This document shows, piece by piece, positions 16,127-24,586 of a stretch of DNA of 64,000 nt; position 1 is the first letter of the stretch, and each line of letters begins with the position of its first letter. Source of the stretch: 21-14-0-10-47-8 sp966211455 (lineage in GTDB: Bacteria; Bdellovibrionota; Bdellovibrionia; Bdellovibrionales; Bdellovibrionaceae); assembly GCA_966211455.1 (NCBI GenBank), contig CBIHNI010000001.1, positions 1 through 64,000 of the forward strand. The letters run 5' to 3'. A model generated the notes under the pieces. The model saw only the letters and a list, made by a program, of their open reading frames with translations, did not search any database and was not told the origin of the DNA. The translations under genes were made by a program, and so were the position numbers.

Positions 16127-17296
16127 ATGAACATTCACGAGTATCAGGCGAAAGAAGTTCTTCGCAAATACGGAGTGGCCACTCTCAAAGGGAAAGTGGC
16201 CTTCAATCCTGAAGAAGCCGTTCACGCGGCAAAAGACATGGGTGGAAGCCTTTGGGTGGTGAAAGCCCAGATCCACGCCGGTGGCCGCGGTAAAGGCGGC
16301 GGCGTTAAGATCGCCAAGTCTTTAGATGAAGTCCGTGATCTGTCTAAAAAAATGATCGGCATGACTTTGGTGACCCACCAAACTGGTCCTGAAGGCAAAG
16401 TCGTTCAAAAAGTTTTCATCGAACAGGGCTGTAATATTGCGAAAGAATATTACGTCGCCTGCCTCGTGGACCGCGCAACGGGCCGAATCGCGATGATGGC
16501 CTCTTCTGAAGGTGGCATGGACATCGAAGAAGTCGCGGCTCACAAGCCAGAAGCGATCATCAAAGCTGACATCGATCCGGTGACAGGCTTGATGCCTTTC
16601 CAGGCTCGTGAACTGGCATTCAAAATCGGCATTCCGGCTGAAAATGTGAATAAAGCTGTGCAGTTCTTTATGGGTCTGTACAAAGCTTTCGTTGATTGCG
16701 ATTGCTCGATTGCGGAAATCAATCCTTTGGTTCTGACCAAAGAGGGCGACATCCTTTGCTTGGATGCGAAAATGAACTTCGACTCAAATGCGCTTTATCG
16801 TCATAAAGACATTCTGGAATACCGCGATTTGAATGAAGAAGAGCCAACTGAAATCGAAGCTTCAAAGTACGATCTGGCTTTCATCAAGCTTGATGGCAAC
16901 ATCGGCTGCTTGGTGAACGGCGCAGGTCTGGCGATGGCAACCTTGGATATTATCAAGCTTCAAGGCGAATCTCCGGCGAACTTTTTGGACGTAGGCGGCG
17001 GCGCCAACAAAGAAAAAGTCACGGCAGCTTTCAAAATCATTCTGAAAGATCCAAACGTAAAAGGCATTTTGGTCAATATCTTCGGCGGTATCATGAAATG
17101 TGACATCATCGCAGATGGCGTGATCGCCGCTTCGAAAGAAGTCGGCCTGAAAGTTCCATTGGTTGTTCGTCTTGAAGGAACCAACGTGGAATTGGGTAAA
17201 AAAATGCTGAAAGAAAGCGGTCTGAACATCACTCCTGCTGACGACCTGACCGATGCGGCTCAGAAAATCGTGAAAGCAATCCGAGGAGGCAAATAA
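16127..17296 (+). CDS. sucC: Succinyl-CoA ligase (ADP-forming), beta subunit
   Basis: Grasps ATP and succinate in the TCA step converting succinyl-CoA to succinate with nucleotide phosphorylation. MNIHEYQAKEVLRKYGV is the family N-terminus, AQIHAGGRGKGGGVK near residues 47-61 is in the ATP-grasp domain, and VDCDCSIAEINPLV, NGAGLAMATLD and NIFGGIMKCDIIADG follow. Length 389 is typical. It ends in AGGAGG and a TAATG overlap with sucD, giving coupled synthesis of the two subunits. Confidence 0.97.
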   Translation: MNIHEYQAKEVLRKYGVATLKGKVAFNPEEAVHAAKDMGGSLWVVKAQIHAGGRGKGGGVKIAKSLDEVRDLSKKMIGMTLVTHQTGPEGKVVQKVFIEQGCNIAKEYYVACLVDRATGRIAMMASSEGGMDIEEVAAHKPEAIIKADIDPVTGLMPFQARELAFKIGIPAENVNKAVQFFMGLYKAFVDCDCSIAEINPLVLTKEGDILCLDAKMNFDSNALYRHKDILEYRDLNEEEPTEIEASKYDLAFIKLDGNIGCLVNGAGLAMATLDIIKLQGESPANFLDVGGGANKEKVTAAFKIILKDPNVKGILVNIFGGIMKCDIIADGVIAASKEVGLKVPLVVRLEGTNVELGKKMLKESGLNITPADDLTDAAQKIVKAIRGGK

Positions 17297-18168
17297 TGGC
17301 AATTCTCATTAATAAAGATACACGCGTGATCTGCCAGGGCTTCACCGGAGCCCAAGGAACTTTCCACTCGGAACAGTGCTTGGCTTACGGAACCAAAATG
17401 GTCGGCGGAATCACTCCGGGCAAAGGTGGCACGACTCATATCGGTCTGCCTGTTTTCAACACGGTCAAAGAAGCGAAAAAGCAGACAGGCTGCAACGTTT
17501 CGATGGTTTTCGTTCCTCCTCCGTTTGCGGCAGATTCGATCATCGAAGCTGTCGACGCGGATTTGGATCTGGTGATCTGTATCACTGAAGGTATTCCGGT
17601 TTTGGACATGGTGAAAGTGAAGCGCTTCATGGAAGGCAAACGCACCCGTCTGGTCGGCCCGAACTGCCCAGGGGTGATCACTCCAGGTCAATGTAAGATC
17701 GGAATTATGCCTGGCCATATCCACAAACCAGGTCGTATCGGCGTTCTGTCTCGCTCTGGAACTTTGACTTACGAAGCGGTTCACCAGCTGACCCAATTGG
17801 GCCTGGGACAATCGACTTGCGTGGGTATCGGCGGGGACCCGGTGAACGGAACCAACTTTATCGACGTTCTGAAGCTTTACAACGCGGACCCTGAAACCGA
17901 CGCCGTCATCATGATCGGTGAAATCGGCGGATCGGCCGAAGAAGAAGCGGCTGAATACATCAAAAAAGAGTTCAAAAAGCCAGTCACTGCGTTTATCGCG
18001 GGTGCCTCAGCTCCAAAAGGTAAGCGTATGGGCCATGCCGGTGCGATTATCAGCGGCGGCAAAGGCACAGCCGAAGCGAAATTCGCAGCTTTGGAAGCTG
18101 CAGGTTGCAAAATCGCCCGATCTCCGGCAGATATGGGTCGCACACTGAAATCTCAATTAAAAGGATAA
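17296..18168 (+). CDS. sucD: Succinyl-CoA ligase, alpha subunit
   Basis: CoA-binding subunit carrying the phosphohistidine. The motif GFTGAQGTFHSEQ near residues 16-28 binds CoA, and the catalytic region GHAGAIISGGKGTAEAK near 246-262 contains the active-site His. NCPGVITPGQCKIGIMPG is also family-typical. Length 290. ATG 17296 overlaps the sucC stop by one base with AGGAGG just upstream. Confidence 0.97.
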   Translation: MAILINKDTRVICQGFTGAQGTFHSEQCLAYGTKMVGGITPGKGGTTHIGLPVFNTVKEAKKQTGCNVSMVFVPPPFAADSIIEAVDADLDLVICITEGIPVLDMVKVKRFMEGKRTRLVGPNCPGVITPGQCKIGIMPGHIHKPGRIGVLSRSGTLTYEAVHQLTQLGLGQSTCVGIGGDPVNGTNFIDVLKLYNADPETDAVIMIGEIGGSAEEEAAEYIKKEFKKPVTAFIAGASAPKGKRMGHAGAIISGGKGTAEAKFAALEAAGCKIARSPADMGRTLKSQLKG

Positions 18169-18182
18169 CTAGGGAGTCTATC

Positions 18183-18608
18183 ATGGCAATGGAAAAAACA
18201 TTCTCAATCATTAAGCCAAACGCGATGAAAAAGAACGCGATCGGCGACATCGTTAGCATGTTCGAAGCAAACGGTTTGAAAATCGCTGCGGCAAAAATCG
18301 AAGTGATGAGCAAATCAAAAGCTGAAGAGTTCTACGCTGAACACAAAGCTCGCCCATTCTTCGGCGAACTGGTGACATTCATGACTTCAGGTCCTGTGAT
18401 GTTGATGTGCTTGGCTGGTGAAAACGCAGTTCTAAAAAACCGCGAAATCATGGGCGCAACTGATCCGAAAAAAGCAAACGCCGGCACCATCCGCGCAAAA
18501 TTCGGTGACAGCATGGGCGAAAACGCAGCTCACGGTTCTGACAGCCCAGCATCTGCTGAGCGCGAACTGTCGATCTTCTTCGAAAAGCACGAGATCTGCA
18601 ATTTGTAA
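18183..18608 (+). CDS. ndk: Nucleoside diphosphate kinase
   Basis: Balances nucleoside triphosphates using a phosphohistidine intermediate. The N-terminus TFSIIKPNAMKKNAIG and the active-site block GSDSPASAERELSIFF (residues 118-133) are diagnostic; the catalytic His lies in NAAHGSDSP. Length 141. The ATG at 18183 has AGGGAG upstream; the frame to 18105 lies inside sucD. A terminator follows, ending the mdh-sucCD-ndk operon. Confidence 0.97.
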   Translation: MAMEKTFSIIKPNAMKKNAIGDIVSMFEANGLKIAAAKIEVMSKSKAEEFYAEHKARPFFGELVTFMTSGPVMLMCLAGENAVLKNREIMGATDPKKANAGTIRAKFGDSMGENAAHGSDSPASAERELSIFFEKHEICNL

Positions 18609-18633
18609 TCGATCTCCAAATCGATGAAACAGA

Positions 18634-18668
18634 AAAGCCGAAGTGACGAACTTCGGCTTTTTTATTTT
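18634..18668 (+). terminator. Rho-independent terminator after ndk
   Basis: Stem AAGCCGAAG/CTTCGGCTT with loop TGACGAA, followed by a T-run and TATTTT. It sits 26 nt after the ndk stop. Confidence 0.92.
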
Positions 18669-18708
18669 CTGGGGTTTGGGGGGGGCGGGTGGAACGGAAA
18701 GCCAGGGG

Positions 18709-19074
18709 TTACTGAACAGTATAGATGGTCCCTGACATACTCCAAGAGGCGATCGTATTCTTACCAAATTTTTTAGTTACAGCGGATTTCATATCTTCTA
18801 GTAGAGAACCCATGGCCTTTTCGCCACCTTCGTATTTGGTCTCAATGATTATGCCATGCCGACGACTGCTGATTTGCAGAACCGTAATTTTATCAAACTT
18901 AACTTCCTTCTTGATAAACTTTGCAATTTCGATCGCCTCGGTTTGCGAAACATCTAAGGGAAACTCTATTGTTCCCATTAGAGTCGTCTTATCTTCGATT
19001 GAAGTAAGACCTTTTTCAGCAGCTACCCCAGAAATTGAAAACATCAACGACAGAACTAAAATTACAGGTTTCAT
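18709..19074 (-). CDS. Small secreted protein of unknown function
   Basis: A 121-residue protein with a signal peptide (MKPVILVLSLMFSISGVAA, cleavage after AA near residue 19). The mature part has two alternating beta/helix halves (TLMGTIEFPLDVSQTEAIEIAKFIKKEV; GGEKAMGSLLEDMKSAVTKKFG). No domain recognised. GAGGAG lies five bases before the ATG. It faces ndk tail to tail, with the ndk terminator between them. Confidence 0.7.
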   Translation of the reverse strand: MKPVILVLSLMFSISGVAAEKGLTSIEDKTTLMGTIEFPLDVSQTEAIEIAKFIKKEVKFDKITVLQISSRRHGIIIETKYEGGEKAMGSLLEDMKSAVTKKFGKNTIASWSMSGTIYTVQ

Positions 19075-19251
19075 CCACGCTCCTCAGTTTAGTGATAAAA
19101 AAATTTTGAGGGAATTTTCGGTATCGGTCAACAAACCAAGCCTTAGCAACCAGCCGCCGTGCACGAAAGCCAGCAATCTAATCCGCCAACCGGACAAAAT
19201 AAATTTCTAGTTCGATTTAAGGAGATTTGAACCAAGCATCAAGATTGCCAA

Positions 19252-19405
19252 AAAGAAAAGCGACCCTGCGGTCGCCTTTTCTGAGAAACGGCTCGCACCA
19301 AAGGTGCGGAGCTTCGGAGCTCCTCTCGCCAGAGAGGAGGATTTTATGCTTAGTAGGCATAAAATGAATCGGCTTTTTTCGAAGAAGACTGAAGCACGTC
19401 TGCGA
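19252..19405 (-). repeat. Structured repeat, copy A core
   Basis: Read on the minus strand this block contains a TTTATGC/GCATAAA hairpin, an AGGAG/CTCCT-type stem (CTCCTCT...AGAGAGGAG) and a terminator-like hairpin GCGACC/GGTCGC (19260-19275) followed by CTTTTCTTTTT. All three also occur in copy B at 20027. An extra palindrome (GGTGCG...CGCACC, GAGCTTCGGAGCTC) is inserted between the second and third stems in this copy. The layout suggests a small noncoding RNA or mobile hairpin element. Confidence 0.55.
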
Positions 19406-19520
19406 TTCTATTTGTTGTTGCTTGAGATTCTTTCTTTGATTCTTGTGATATTGAATCAAGTTTGTCGGGCTTAAGTCTAGTTTGTGTCTGTGCTGCCGGA
19501 TTTGAAATTCGGCGTTGAGT

Positions 19521-19560
19521 GGTCATGGCTGACGGGGGATCGTGGGGTCACTTTCTTTTC
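19521..19560. repeat. Outer block of structured repeat, copy A
   Basis: The pattern GGTCA-GGCTGAC..GATCGT.GGGTCAC is shared with 20152-20189 in copy B. In copy B this block directly adjoins the hairpin core; here it is separated from the core by about 115 nt, so copy A has gained or copy B lost a segment. Confidence 0.5.
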
Positions 19561-19609
19561 TCTGGCCGCTCCCCTTCTACGTGGCTTATCATGCCCAAAC
19601 GGAGGTTCG

Positions 19610-19957
19610 ATGAAACATCAAGGTGGATGCCACTGTGGTAAAGTTCGTTTTGAAGTGGATATGACTGTGGAGAAAGCGATTTCTTGCAATTGCTCGATTT
19701 GCCAGAAGCGTGGGACCTTGTTGGATTTTGTTCCTGAGACGCAGTTCAAGCTTCTTTCTGGCGAGAATGATTTGAGCCTTTACCTGTTTAACAAAAAAGT
19801 GATTCAACATCTGTTCTGCAAGACTTGCGGGATTCAATCTTTTGGGAAGGGCGCAACACCGGATGGAACCAAGATGGTGGCCATCAATCTGCGCTGCCTG
19901 GACGGCATCGATTTGAAGAAATTGAAAATTCACGAATACGATGGCGCCAGCCACTAG
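19610..19957 (+). CDS. GFA/CENP-V family zinc protein
   Basis: A 115-residue protein of the glutathione-dependent formaldehyde-activating enzyme (GFA)/CENP-V fold. Zinc cysteines are in GGCHCGKVRFE near residues 5-15, SCNCSICQKRG near 27-37 and LFCKTCGIQSFG near 69-80. Many family members have no demonstrated GFA activity, so substrate is unknown. ATG 19610 is preceded by GGAGG. The open frame from 19484 runs through the outer repeat block and is not supported. The gene is bracketed by the two copies of the structured repeat. Confidence 0.85.
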   Translation: MKHQGGCHCGKVRFEVDMTVEKAISCNCSICQKRGTLLDFVPETQFKLLSGENDLSLYLFNKKVIQHLFCKTCGIQSFGKGATPDGTKMVAINLRCLDGIDLKKLKIHEYDGASH

Positions 19958-20026
19958 AGTGTGGCCGCTTGGCGAACCTTATTTGTCAGCTAATTTGATT
20001 TGAAGCCTGCAACCTGTTTGCAGAAT

Positions 20027-20189
20027 TAAAAAAGCGACCCTGCGGTCGCTTTTGAGAACGGATTCTCCTCTTTGGCAGAGAGGAGGCTTTATGACTGTAA
20101 GACGTCATAAAATAAAACGGCTCTTTTCCAAGAAAACTGAAGCTAGATCTAGGTCAAGGCTGACACGATCGTAGGGTCACCCTTTTTCC
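20027..20189 (-). repeat. Structured repeat, copy B (core plus outer block)
   Basis: On the minus strand: GTGACCCtACGATCGtGTCAGCC outer block (20152-20189), then CTTCAG, hairpin TTTATGAC/GTCATAAA, stem CTCCTCT/AGAGAGGAG, and finally GCGACC/GGTCGC (20034-20049) followed by six T, an ideal intrinsic terminator. Compared with copy A the ATGC/GCAT stem tip is changed to ATGAC/GTCAT on both arms, which keeps pairing. A candidate noncoding RNA reading toward lower coordinates. Confidence 0.55.
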
Positions 20190-20241
20190 ATAAGCCCGGA
20201 AACCCTACTCAATCTAGCTGATCCATAGTAGCTTGTCCTTC

Positions 20242-21405
20242 ATGCAGGAAACCTTCGATTTGCAAATTGAAAAGCTGAGCTTTAGTGGCGACGGCATTGG
20301 CCGTTTTGAAGGCTTGGTGTATTTCGTGCCTTTTTCGGCACCAGGAGATTTGCTGAAGGTTCGCGTGACCGAGAAGAAAAAGAACTTTGCGCGAGCTGAA
20401 ATCGTCGAAATTTTGCGACCTGGGGCTTCGCGGGTGAGGCCGGCTTGCCCGGTTTTCGGTCGCTGCGGTGGTTGCACTTGGCAGCATGTTTCTTACGAAG
20501 AGCAGCTTCGGCAAAAGCAGCAGATCGTCGAAGAGCAGCTGAAAAAGGTTCTCCTCCCCGACACGAAAATCCATCCGATCATTCCAAGTCCGAAACCTTT
20601 CCGCTATCGCAATCGCATTCAGCTGAAATTCGATGGGCAGCGTTTGGGCTTCTTTGGCCGACAAAGCCACGACATCATTGATATCAATGACTGTCCCATC
20701 ACCGAAGAGGTTCTGGCCGAGCAAATTCCGTCTTTGAAACAAAAGCTTCAGTCAGAGAAACAGAAAGCCATCCCGAAAATCGAGCTTCTGTTAAAACCAG
20801 ATGGCAAAACCGAAACCGTCTTCGAGGATTCGCCATTTGAAGGCGTCGGTTTTTCGCAGGTCAACACCGCCCAAAACCAAAACATGACCGAAACCACCCT
20901 TCGCTGGATGAAGGGACTTTCAGCCGATACGATTTACGATCTTTACGCGGGCGCTGGAAATTTCAGCTTTCCGCTGCTGGCCCAGTTTCCAAAATCGACC
21001 GTCATTGGAGTCGAGCTCAGCGAAAAGTCGGTGGCTTTGGCGCAAAACCAGATTCGACAGATGAATCTGAGCCCCAATCGCATGCGCTTCTATTTAAGCG
21101 ATGTTGAACTTTTCTTGAAACGAACGATCCTTCAGCCGAACTCGATCGTTCTCCTAGACCCTCCCCGTAATGGTTGCTCGGAAAACACACTGCGATCCCT
21201 GGCCCATCAGAAAATCCAGAAAATCTTCTACATCAGCTGCAACCCTTCGGCCCTGGCCCGAGATCTGGAACGTTTGCGCCAGTGGGGAAACTGGGTACCG
21301 GTACAGGTCCAGCCTTTTGACATGTTTCCGCAGACGGATCATGTCGAAACTTTGGTGGAGCTGGCACTGAGACCCGCAACTGATGGGAAGATTGACTCTC
21401 TCTAA
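20242..21405 (+). CDS. RNA (uracil-5-)-methyltransferase, RlmC/RlmD type
   Basis: SAM-dependent m5U methyltransferase acting on rRNA or tRNA. An N-terminal TRAM domain covers about residues 1-60, and the Fe-S cysteines lie in RPACPVFGRCGGCTWQH near 67-83. The Rossmann motif LYAGAGNFSFPLL is near 233-245, followed by LLDPPRNGC near 303-311 and the catalytic-cysteine motif YISCNPSALARDL near 327-339. Length 387 matches the RumA family. ATG 20242 is preferred to TTG 20233, though neither has a strong ribosome site. Which uridine is modified cannot be told. Confidence 0.9.
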   Translation: MQETFDLQIEKLSFSGDGIGRFEGLVYFVPFSAPGDLLKVRVTEKKKNFARAEIVEILRPGASRVRPACPVFGRCGGCTWQHVSYEEQLRQKQQIVEEQLKKVLLPDTKIHPIIPSPKPFRYRNRIQLKFDGQRLGFFGRQSHDIIDINDCPITEEVLAEQIPSLKQKLQSEKQKAIPKIELLLKPDGKTETVFEDSPFEGVGFSQVNTAQNQNMTETTLRWMKGLSADTIYDLYAGAGNFSFPLLAQFPKSTVIGVELSEKSVALAQNQIRQMNLSPNRMRFYLSDVELFLKRTILQPNSIVLLDPPRNGCSENTLRSLAHQKIQKIFYISCNPSALARDLERLRQWGNWVPVQVQPFDMFPQTDHVETLVELALRPATDGKIDSL

Positions 21406-21426
21406 GTCATTGATATCCTGAGATTC

Positions 21427-22179
21427 GTGAGAAAACTGTTCACTTTTTTCATTCTGCTTTTTTTGGCCGCTGGCTGCGCCTCGCTTTCATCTGAAAACGA
21501 AGAGACCGCTAAGTTGCATTTGAAAATCGGCACCTCACACCTCAATAACGAAAATTATCCGCAGGCCTTGTCGGAACTTCTGACAGCTTACGAGTTGGAT
21601 CCTTCAAATCCGGTGATCGCAAATAATTTGGGTCTCGCCTATTTCTTCCGTGAGCGTTTCGATCTAGCCGAAGTTAACATTCGCAAAGCATTGAAATTAA
21701 ATGCGAACTATTCGGATGCTCGCAACAACTTGTCCCGTGTTCTCTTTGAGCGCGGCAAGTATGACGAGTCCATTCGCGAGGCAGAAATCGTCACGCAAGA
21801 TTTGACTTACAACAGCCCCGAAAAACCTTTGATCAATATCGGAATGTCGCAGTTCAAGTTGCAACGTTACGAAGCCGCCAAAAAATCTTTGCTGAAGGCG
21901 CTCGAGTTCCAACGCGACAACTGCCTGGCTTACTCTTATTATGGTCGCACACTTTTCGAAATGCGCGATTATCAACGCGCGTCCGAAGCCTTGGACCAAG
22001 CAGCCGGATTTTGCCAGCGCAGTCAGTTTGACGAGCCTCATTACTACAGCGCTCTTAGCTACTATCAGCAAGGCAAGAAGCAAATGGCCGAGGCGCGTTT
22101 GGAAAGTCTTTTGAAGCTGTATCCAAATGGTCGGTATCTGGAAAAAGCAAAAACAATGTTGGAAACCATTCGTAGGTAG
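21427..22179 (+). CDS. TPR lipoprotein, PilF/PilW-like
   Basis: A 250-residue protein with a lipobox (LAAGC, Cys near residue 17) and about five tetratricopeptide repeats (e.g. AKLHLKIGTSHLNNENYPQALSE, PVIANNLGLAYFFRERFDLAE, CLAYSYYGRTLFEMRDYQRAS). This plan matches PilF/PilW, the outer-membrane pilotin that assembles the type IV pilus secretin. The start is GTG 21427. It precedes a RodZ-like gene by 2 nt, as pilF/pilW and rodZ are also neighbours in many proteobacteria. PilF is the likeliest identity but not certain. Confidence 0.8.
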   Translation: MRKLFTFFILLFLAAGCASLSSENEETAKLHLKIGTSHLNNENYPQALSELLTAYELDPSNPVIANNLGLAYFFRERFDLAEVNIRKALKLNANYSDARNNLSRVLFERGKYDESIREAEIVTQDLTYNSPEKPLINIGMSQFKLQRYEAAKKSLLKALEFQRDNCLAYSYYGRTLFEMRDYQRASEALDQAAGFCQRSQFDEPHYYSALSYYQQGKKQMAEARLESLLKLYPNGRYLEKAKTMLETIRR

Positions 22180-22181
22180 AC

Positions 22182-23261
22182 ATGACAAAACTGGGTGAAT
22201 TGTTAAAAGCGGAACGCGAAAAAAAGGGACTTTCTCTGCACGAGATTGGGATGAATCTCAAGATCAGTCCCAAAATTTTGAAGGCCATCGAAGAAGGAAA
22301 TCCAAACGACCTTCCCGCAAAAACCTTCGTTCGCGGTTTTATTAAATCATACGCTCAGTACCTGCGCCTTGATACGAAGATGATCTTGGACATGTTCCAG
22401 GAAGAGTACGGAACCACCCGACCCGAAGAACCACAAAAAGCACAAGCGACACCTGGCGGTGCTACGGCATCTGCTGACCAACCCGCAGTGGCTTCATCTG
22501 CGGGTCCAAAATTCGAACGGTCTTTAAAGCGTCCCGATGATGCGGCTTTGCCAGTTTCAAATAACAACCGCATTTACACCATTCTCATCGCCATCTTCCT
22601 GCTAACGCTGATCGCTTTTGTCGCGAAGATGATGGACAAGTATCAAAAAGAATCTCGTATTTCCAACGAGACGACTTCGTCTGGCGAAACCACAACGACG
22701 ACCACCACTTCGACGACTCTGCCAGCAAACGAGTCTGAAGCTGCAGGAATGTCGACGTCCATTTCTTCCACAACGACAACAATTGCGGGCGCTACGACCA
22801 CATCGACACTGGCAGCAACGGCGGCTCCGACAACCACTTTGAAACCAACGACGACGACAACCACTTCGACCACCACCACAACGTTGAAAGCGGTTCCCGT
22901 CACGACAACGACCTTGCGTCCGGTCGCCACCACGACAACTTCAACAACGACCACAACAATGAAGCCGGCGGCGGCGACCACGACGACGTCTTCGACCACA
23001 ACCACCACATTGGCTAAAGCGGGCAGCACCGAAGTGATCGTTGAAGCTTTGAATAAAGTGAAAATCCGCTTCACTTTGAATGCCGGACAAAAATGGGATA
23101 CGATCGAGCTGAATCCAGATCAGGTCCACACATTCCGAACTAAAACCAATATGGAACTTGAAATTTCGGATGGCGGTGCGGTGAATTTGATCGTCAACGG
23201 TCGTGATCGCGGTGTTCCGGGGACCATCGGACGTCCGATTAAATTAACTTATCCGAAATGA
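22182..23261 (+). CDS. RodZ-like HTH membrane protein with Thr-rich linker
   Basis: Bitopic cytoskeletal membrane protein. The N-terminal HTH_25 domain (LGELLKAEREKKGLSLHEIG...LPAKTFVRGFIKSYAQYLRL, residues 4-66) would face the cytoplasm and bind MreB. One membrane helix (IYTILIAIFLLTLIAFVAKMM) is near 128-148. A periplasmic linker of about 125 residues is dominated by Thr with Ser, Ala, Pro and 'LKP/LRP/MKP' punctuation. A C-terminal DUF4115-type beta domain covers about 280-359. RodZ controls rod shape. The gene overlaps the next one by 4 nt (ATGA). Confidence 0.85.
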   Translation: MTKLGELLKAEREKKGLSLHEIGMNLKISPKILKAIEEGNPNDLPAKTFVRGFIKSYAQYLRLDTKMILDMFQEEYGTTRPEEPQKAQATPGGATASADQPAVASSAGPKFERSLKRPDDAALPVSNNNRIYTILIAIFLLTLIAFVAKMMDKYQKESRISNETTSSGETTTTTTTSTTLPANESEAAGMSTSISSTTTTIAGATTTSTLAATAAPTTTLKPTTTTTTSTTTTTLKAVPVTTTTLRPVATTTTSTTTTTMKPAAATTTTSSTTTTTLAKAGSTEVIVEALNKVKIRFTLNAGQKWDTIELNPDQVHTFRTKTNMELEISDGGAVNLIVNGRDRGVPGTIGRPIKLTYPK

Positions 23262-24586
23262 TCTCTTTTAAGCGCCTTTGGATCATCACTTTATTGATTA
23301 AGCTGCTGGTCTCTGCGCTGATTCCCTTAACAACTGACGAGGCTTACTACTGGGTGTGGTCGCTCCACCCCCAGCTCAGCTATTACGACCATCCGCCGAT
23401 GGTGGCCTGGCTTTTTTGGTTGGGCCATGCGCTTGAGCCCATGGGACAAGCTGTGCGCTGGCCCGCCGTTCTGTTGGGCCATTGCACATTGTTGATTTGG
23501 TTTTTGATTTGGCGTCTGCTTTTTCAAAATCAATCTGAAGAGAAAAAGTTCTCTTGCTGGATCGCACTGGCTCTTTGCTCGCCACTTTTAGGACTTGGAT
23601 CTATTATCGTCACGCCCGACCTGCCCGTTCTGTTCTTTTGGGGACTGGCGATTTATTTTTTACTGCGCGTCCTTAAATTTCAGACTTATCGCGATTATAT
23701 CTGGTTGGGCTTTAGCTTAGGTCTTGGATTTTGCGCCAAGTACCATATCGTCTTGTTTGTCCCATTTCTTCTTTTGTATCTGACCTTCGAAAAGAAGTGG
23801 TTCGAGGTGAGATGGAAGGGCGTCTTGCTGACCGTCTTCTTTGGTCTTTTATTTTCGACCCCGGTTATCGTCTGGAATTTCATGCATGACTTTGCCTCTT
23901 TCAAATTTCAGATGAAGCATGGTCTCAGTCGTCCCGACTACAAATTTTATTGGACGTGGACCTATGTACTGGCCCAAACTATGGTGATTTTCCCAACTGT
24001 GGTTTGGGTCGCACTGAAGGCTCGTCTGCAGGGGCTTTCACGCGTCTTTATCTACTTTGCCTGGGGGCCGCTGGCATTCTTCTTCCTTTCAAGCTTCAAA
24101 GCTTTGGTGGAAGTGAATTGGCCAATCGTCGCTTATCCAGCCGTATTTGCCCTGGCTGCCCTTGGCGCCCAAAGCAAAAAGCCGATCTGGATTGCTAACA
24201 TCTTCTGGGGTGGATTGATTGCATTGCTTGTGTCTCATGTCATTGTGCCTTGGGTGCCATCGGCACCGGATAAATTTTCCGAGTTCACACAGTTCGAGCC
24301 CTTGATCAAAAAAACAAAATCTTACGAACCAATGTTTGCCAGCACCTACCAAATGGCATCATGGCTTTGGTACGAAACGAAAGAGCCCGTCTACAAGTTG
24401 CGGGGCACCAGTCGCTTCGACCTTTATGACACCTTTGCTGAATCCGAGCCGCAATCTTATCCCATCTACGTTATGATCAAGAAGGACGCCGATTTGCCAG
24501 AGTGGATCACAAAAGATCCGCAATATTCTGTGACGACCGTCGAAACATTGGATAATGATCTTCAGATTGTGAGGGTCTCTCGATGA
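23258..24586 (+). CDS. GT39/ArnT-like membrane glycosyltransferase
   Basis: Polytopic membrane protein of 442 residues. The signature LTTDEAYYWVWSLHPQLSYYDHPPMVAWLFW near residues 23-53 is typical of the dolichyl-phosphate-mannose mannosyltransferase superfamily (PMT_2), where the Asp-Glu pair is catalytic. About ten hydrophobic segments follow, with a soluble C-terminal domain. It would transfer a sugar from a polyprenyl phosphate donor to lipid A, protein or another envelope acceptor. Donor and acceptor are unknown. Coupled by 4-nt overlaps to both neighbours. Confidence 0.8.
   Translation: MISFKRLWIITLLIKLLVSALIPLTTDEAYYWVWSLHPQLSYYDHPPMVAWLFWLGHALEPMGQAVRWPAVLLGHCTLLIWFLIWRLLFQNQSEEKKFSCWIALALCSPLLGLGSIIVTPDLPVLFFWGLAIYFLLRVLKFQTYRDYIWLGFSLGLGFCAKYHIVLFVPFLLLYLTFEKKWFEVRWKGVLLTVFFGLLFSTPVIVWNFMHDFASFKFQMKHGLSRPDYKFYWTWTYVLAQTMVIFPTVVWVALKARLQGLSRVFIYFAWGPLAFFFLSSFKALVEVNWPIVAYPAVFALAALGAQSKKPIWIANIFWGGLIALLVSHVIVPWVPSAPDKFSEFTQFEPLIKKTKSYEPMFASTYQMASWLWYETKEPVYKLRGTSRFDLYDTFAESEPQSYPIYVMIKKDADLPEWITKDPQYSVTTVETLDNDLQIVRVSR

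Noticed and set aside
15209..16276. Long 355-residue antisense frame across mdh
   Set aside because: It is an antisense shadow with odd composition (His/Phe/Asp-rich) and no recognisable domain; mdh on the plus strand is certain.
19217..19459. 80-residue minus-strand frame across repeat copy A
   Set aside because: It runs through the terminator-like and other hairpins of a repeat; in copy B the same region is not kept as a matching frame. It is more likely RNA structure than protein.
20027..20189. c-di-GMP riboswitch (GEMM, as in the abundant Bdellovibrio RNA)
   Set aside because: I could not find the conserved GEMM core motifs in either repeat copy; the structure is different by eye.
22830..23015. 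Repetitive ACN-rich tract considered as CRISPR or DNA repeat
   Set aside because: No constant repeat length or spacers; it is low-complexity coding sequence for a Thr-rich linker.
22643..23074. Valine-rich 143-residue minus-strand frame
   Set aside because: It is the antisense image of the Thr-rich linker of the RodZ-like gene (ACN read as NGT/GTN), without ribosome site.
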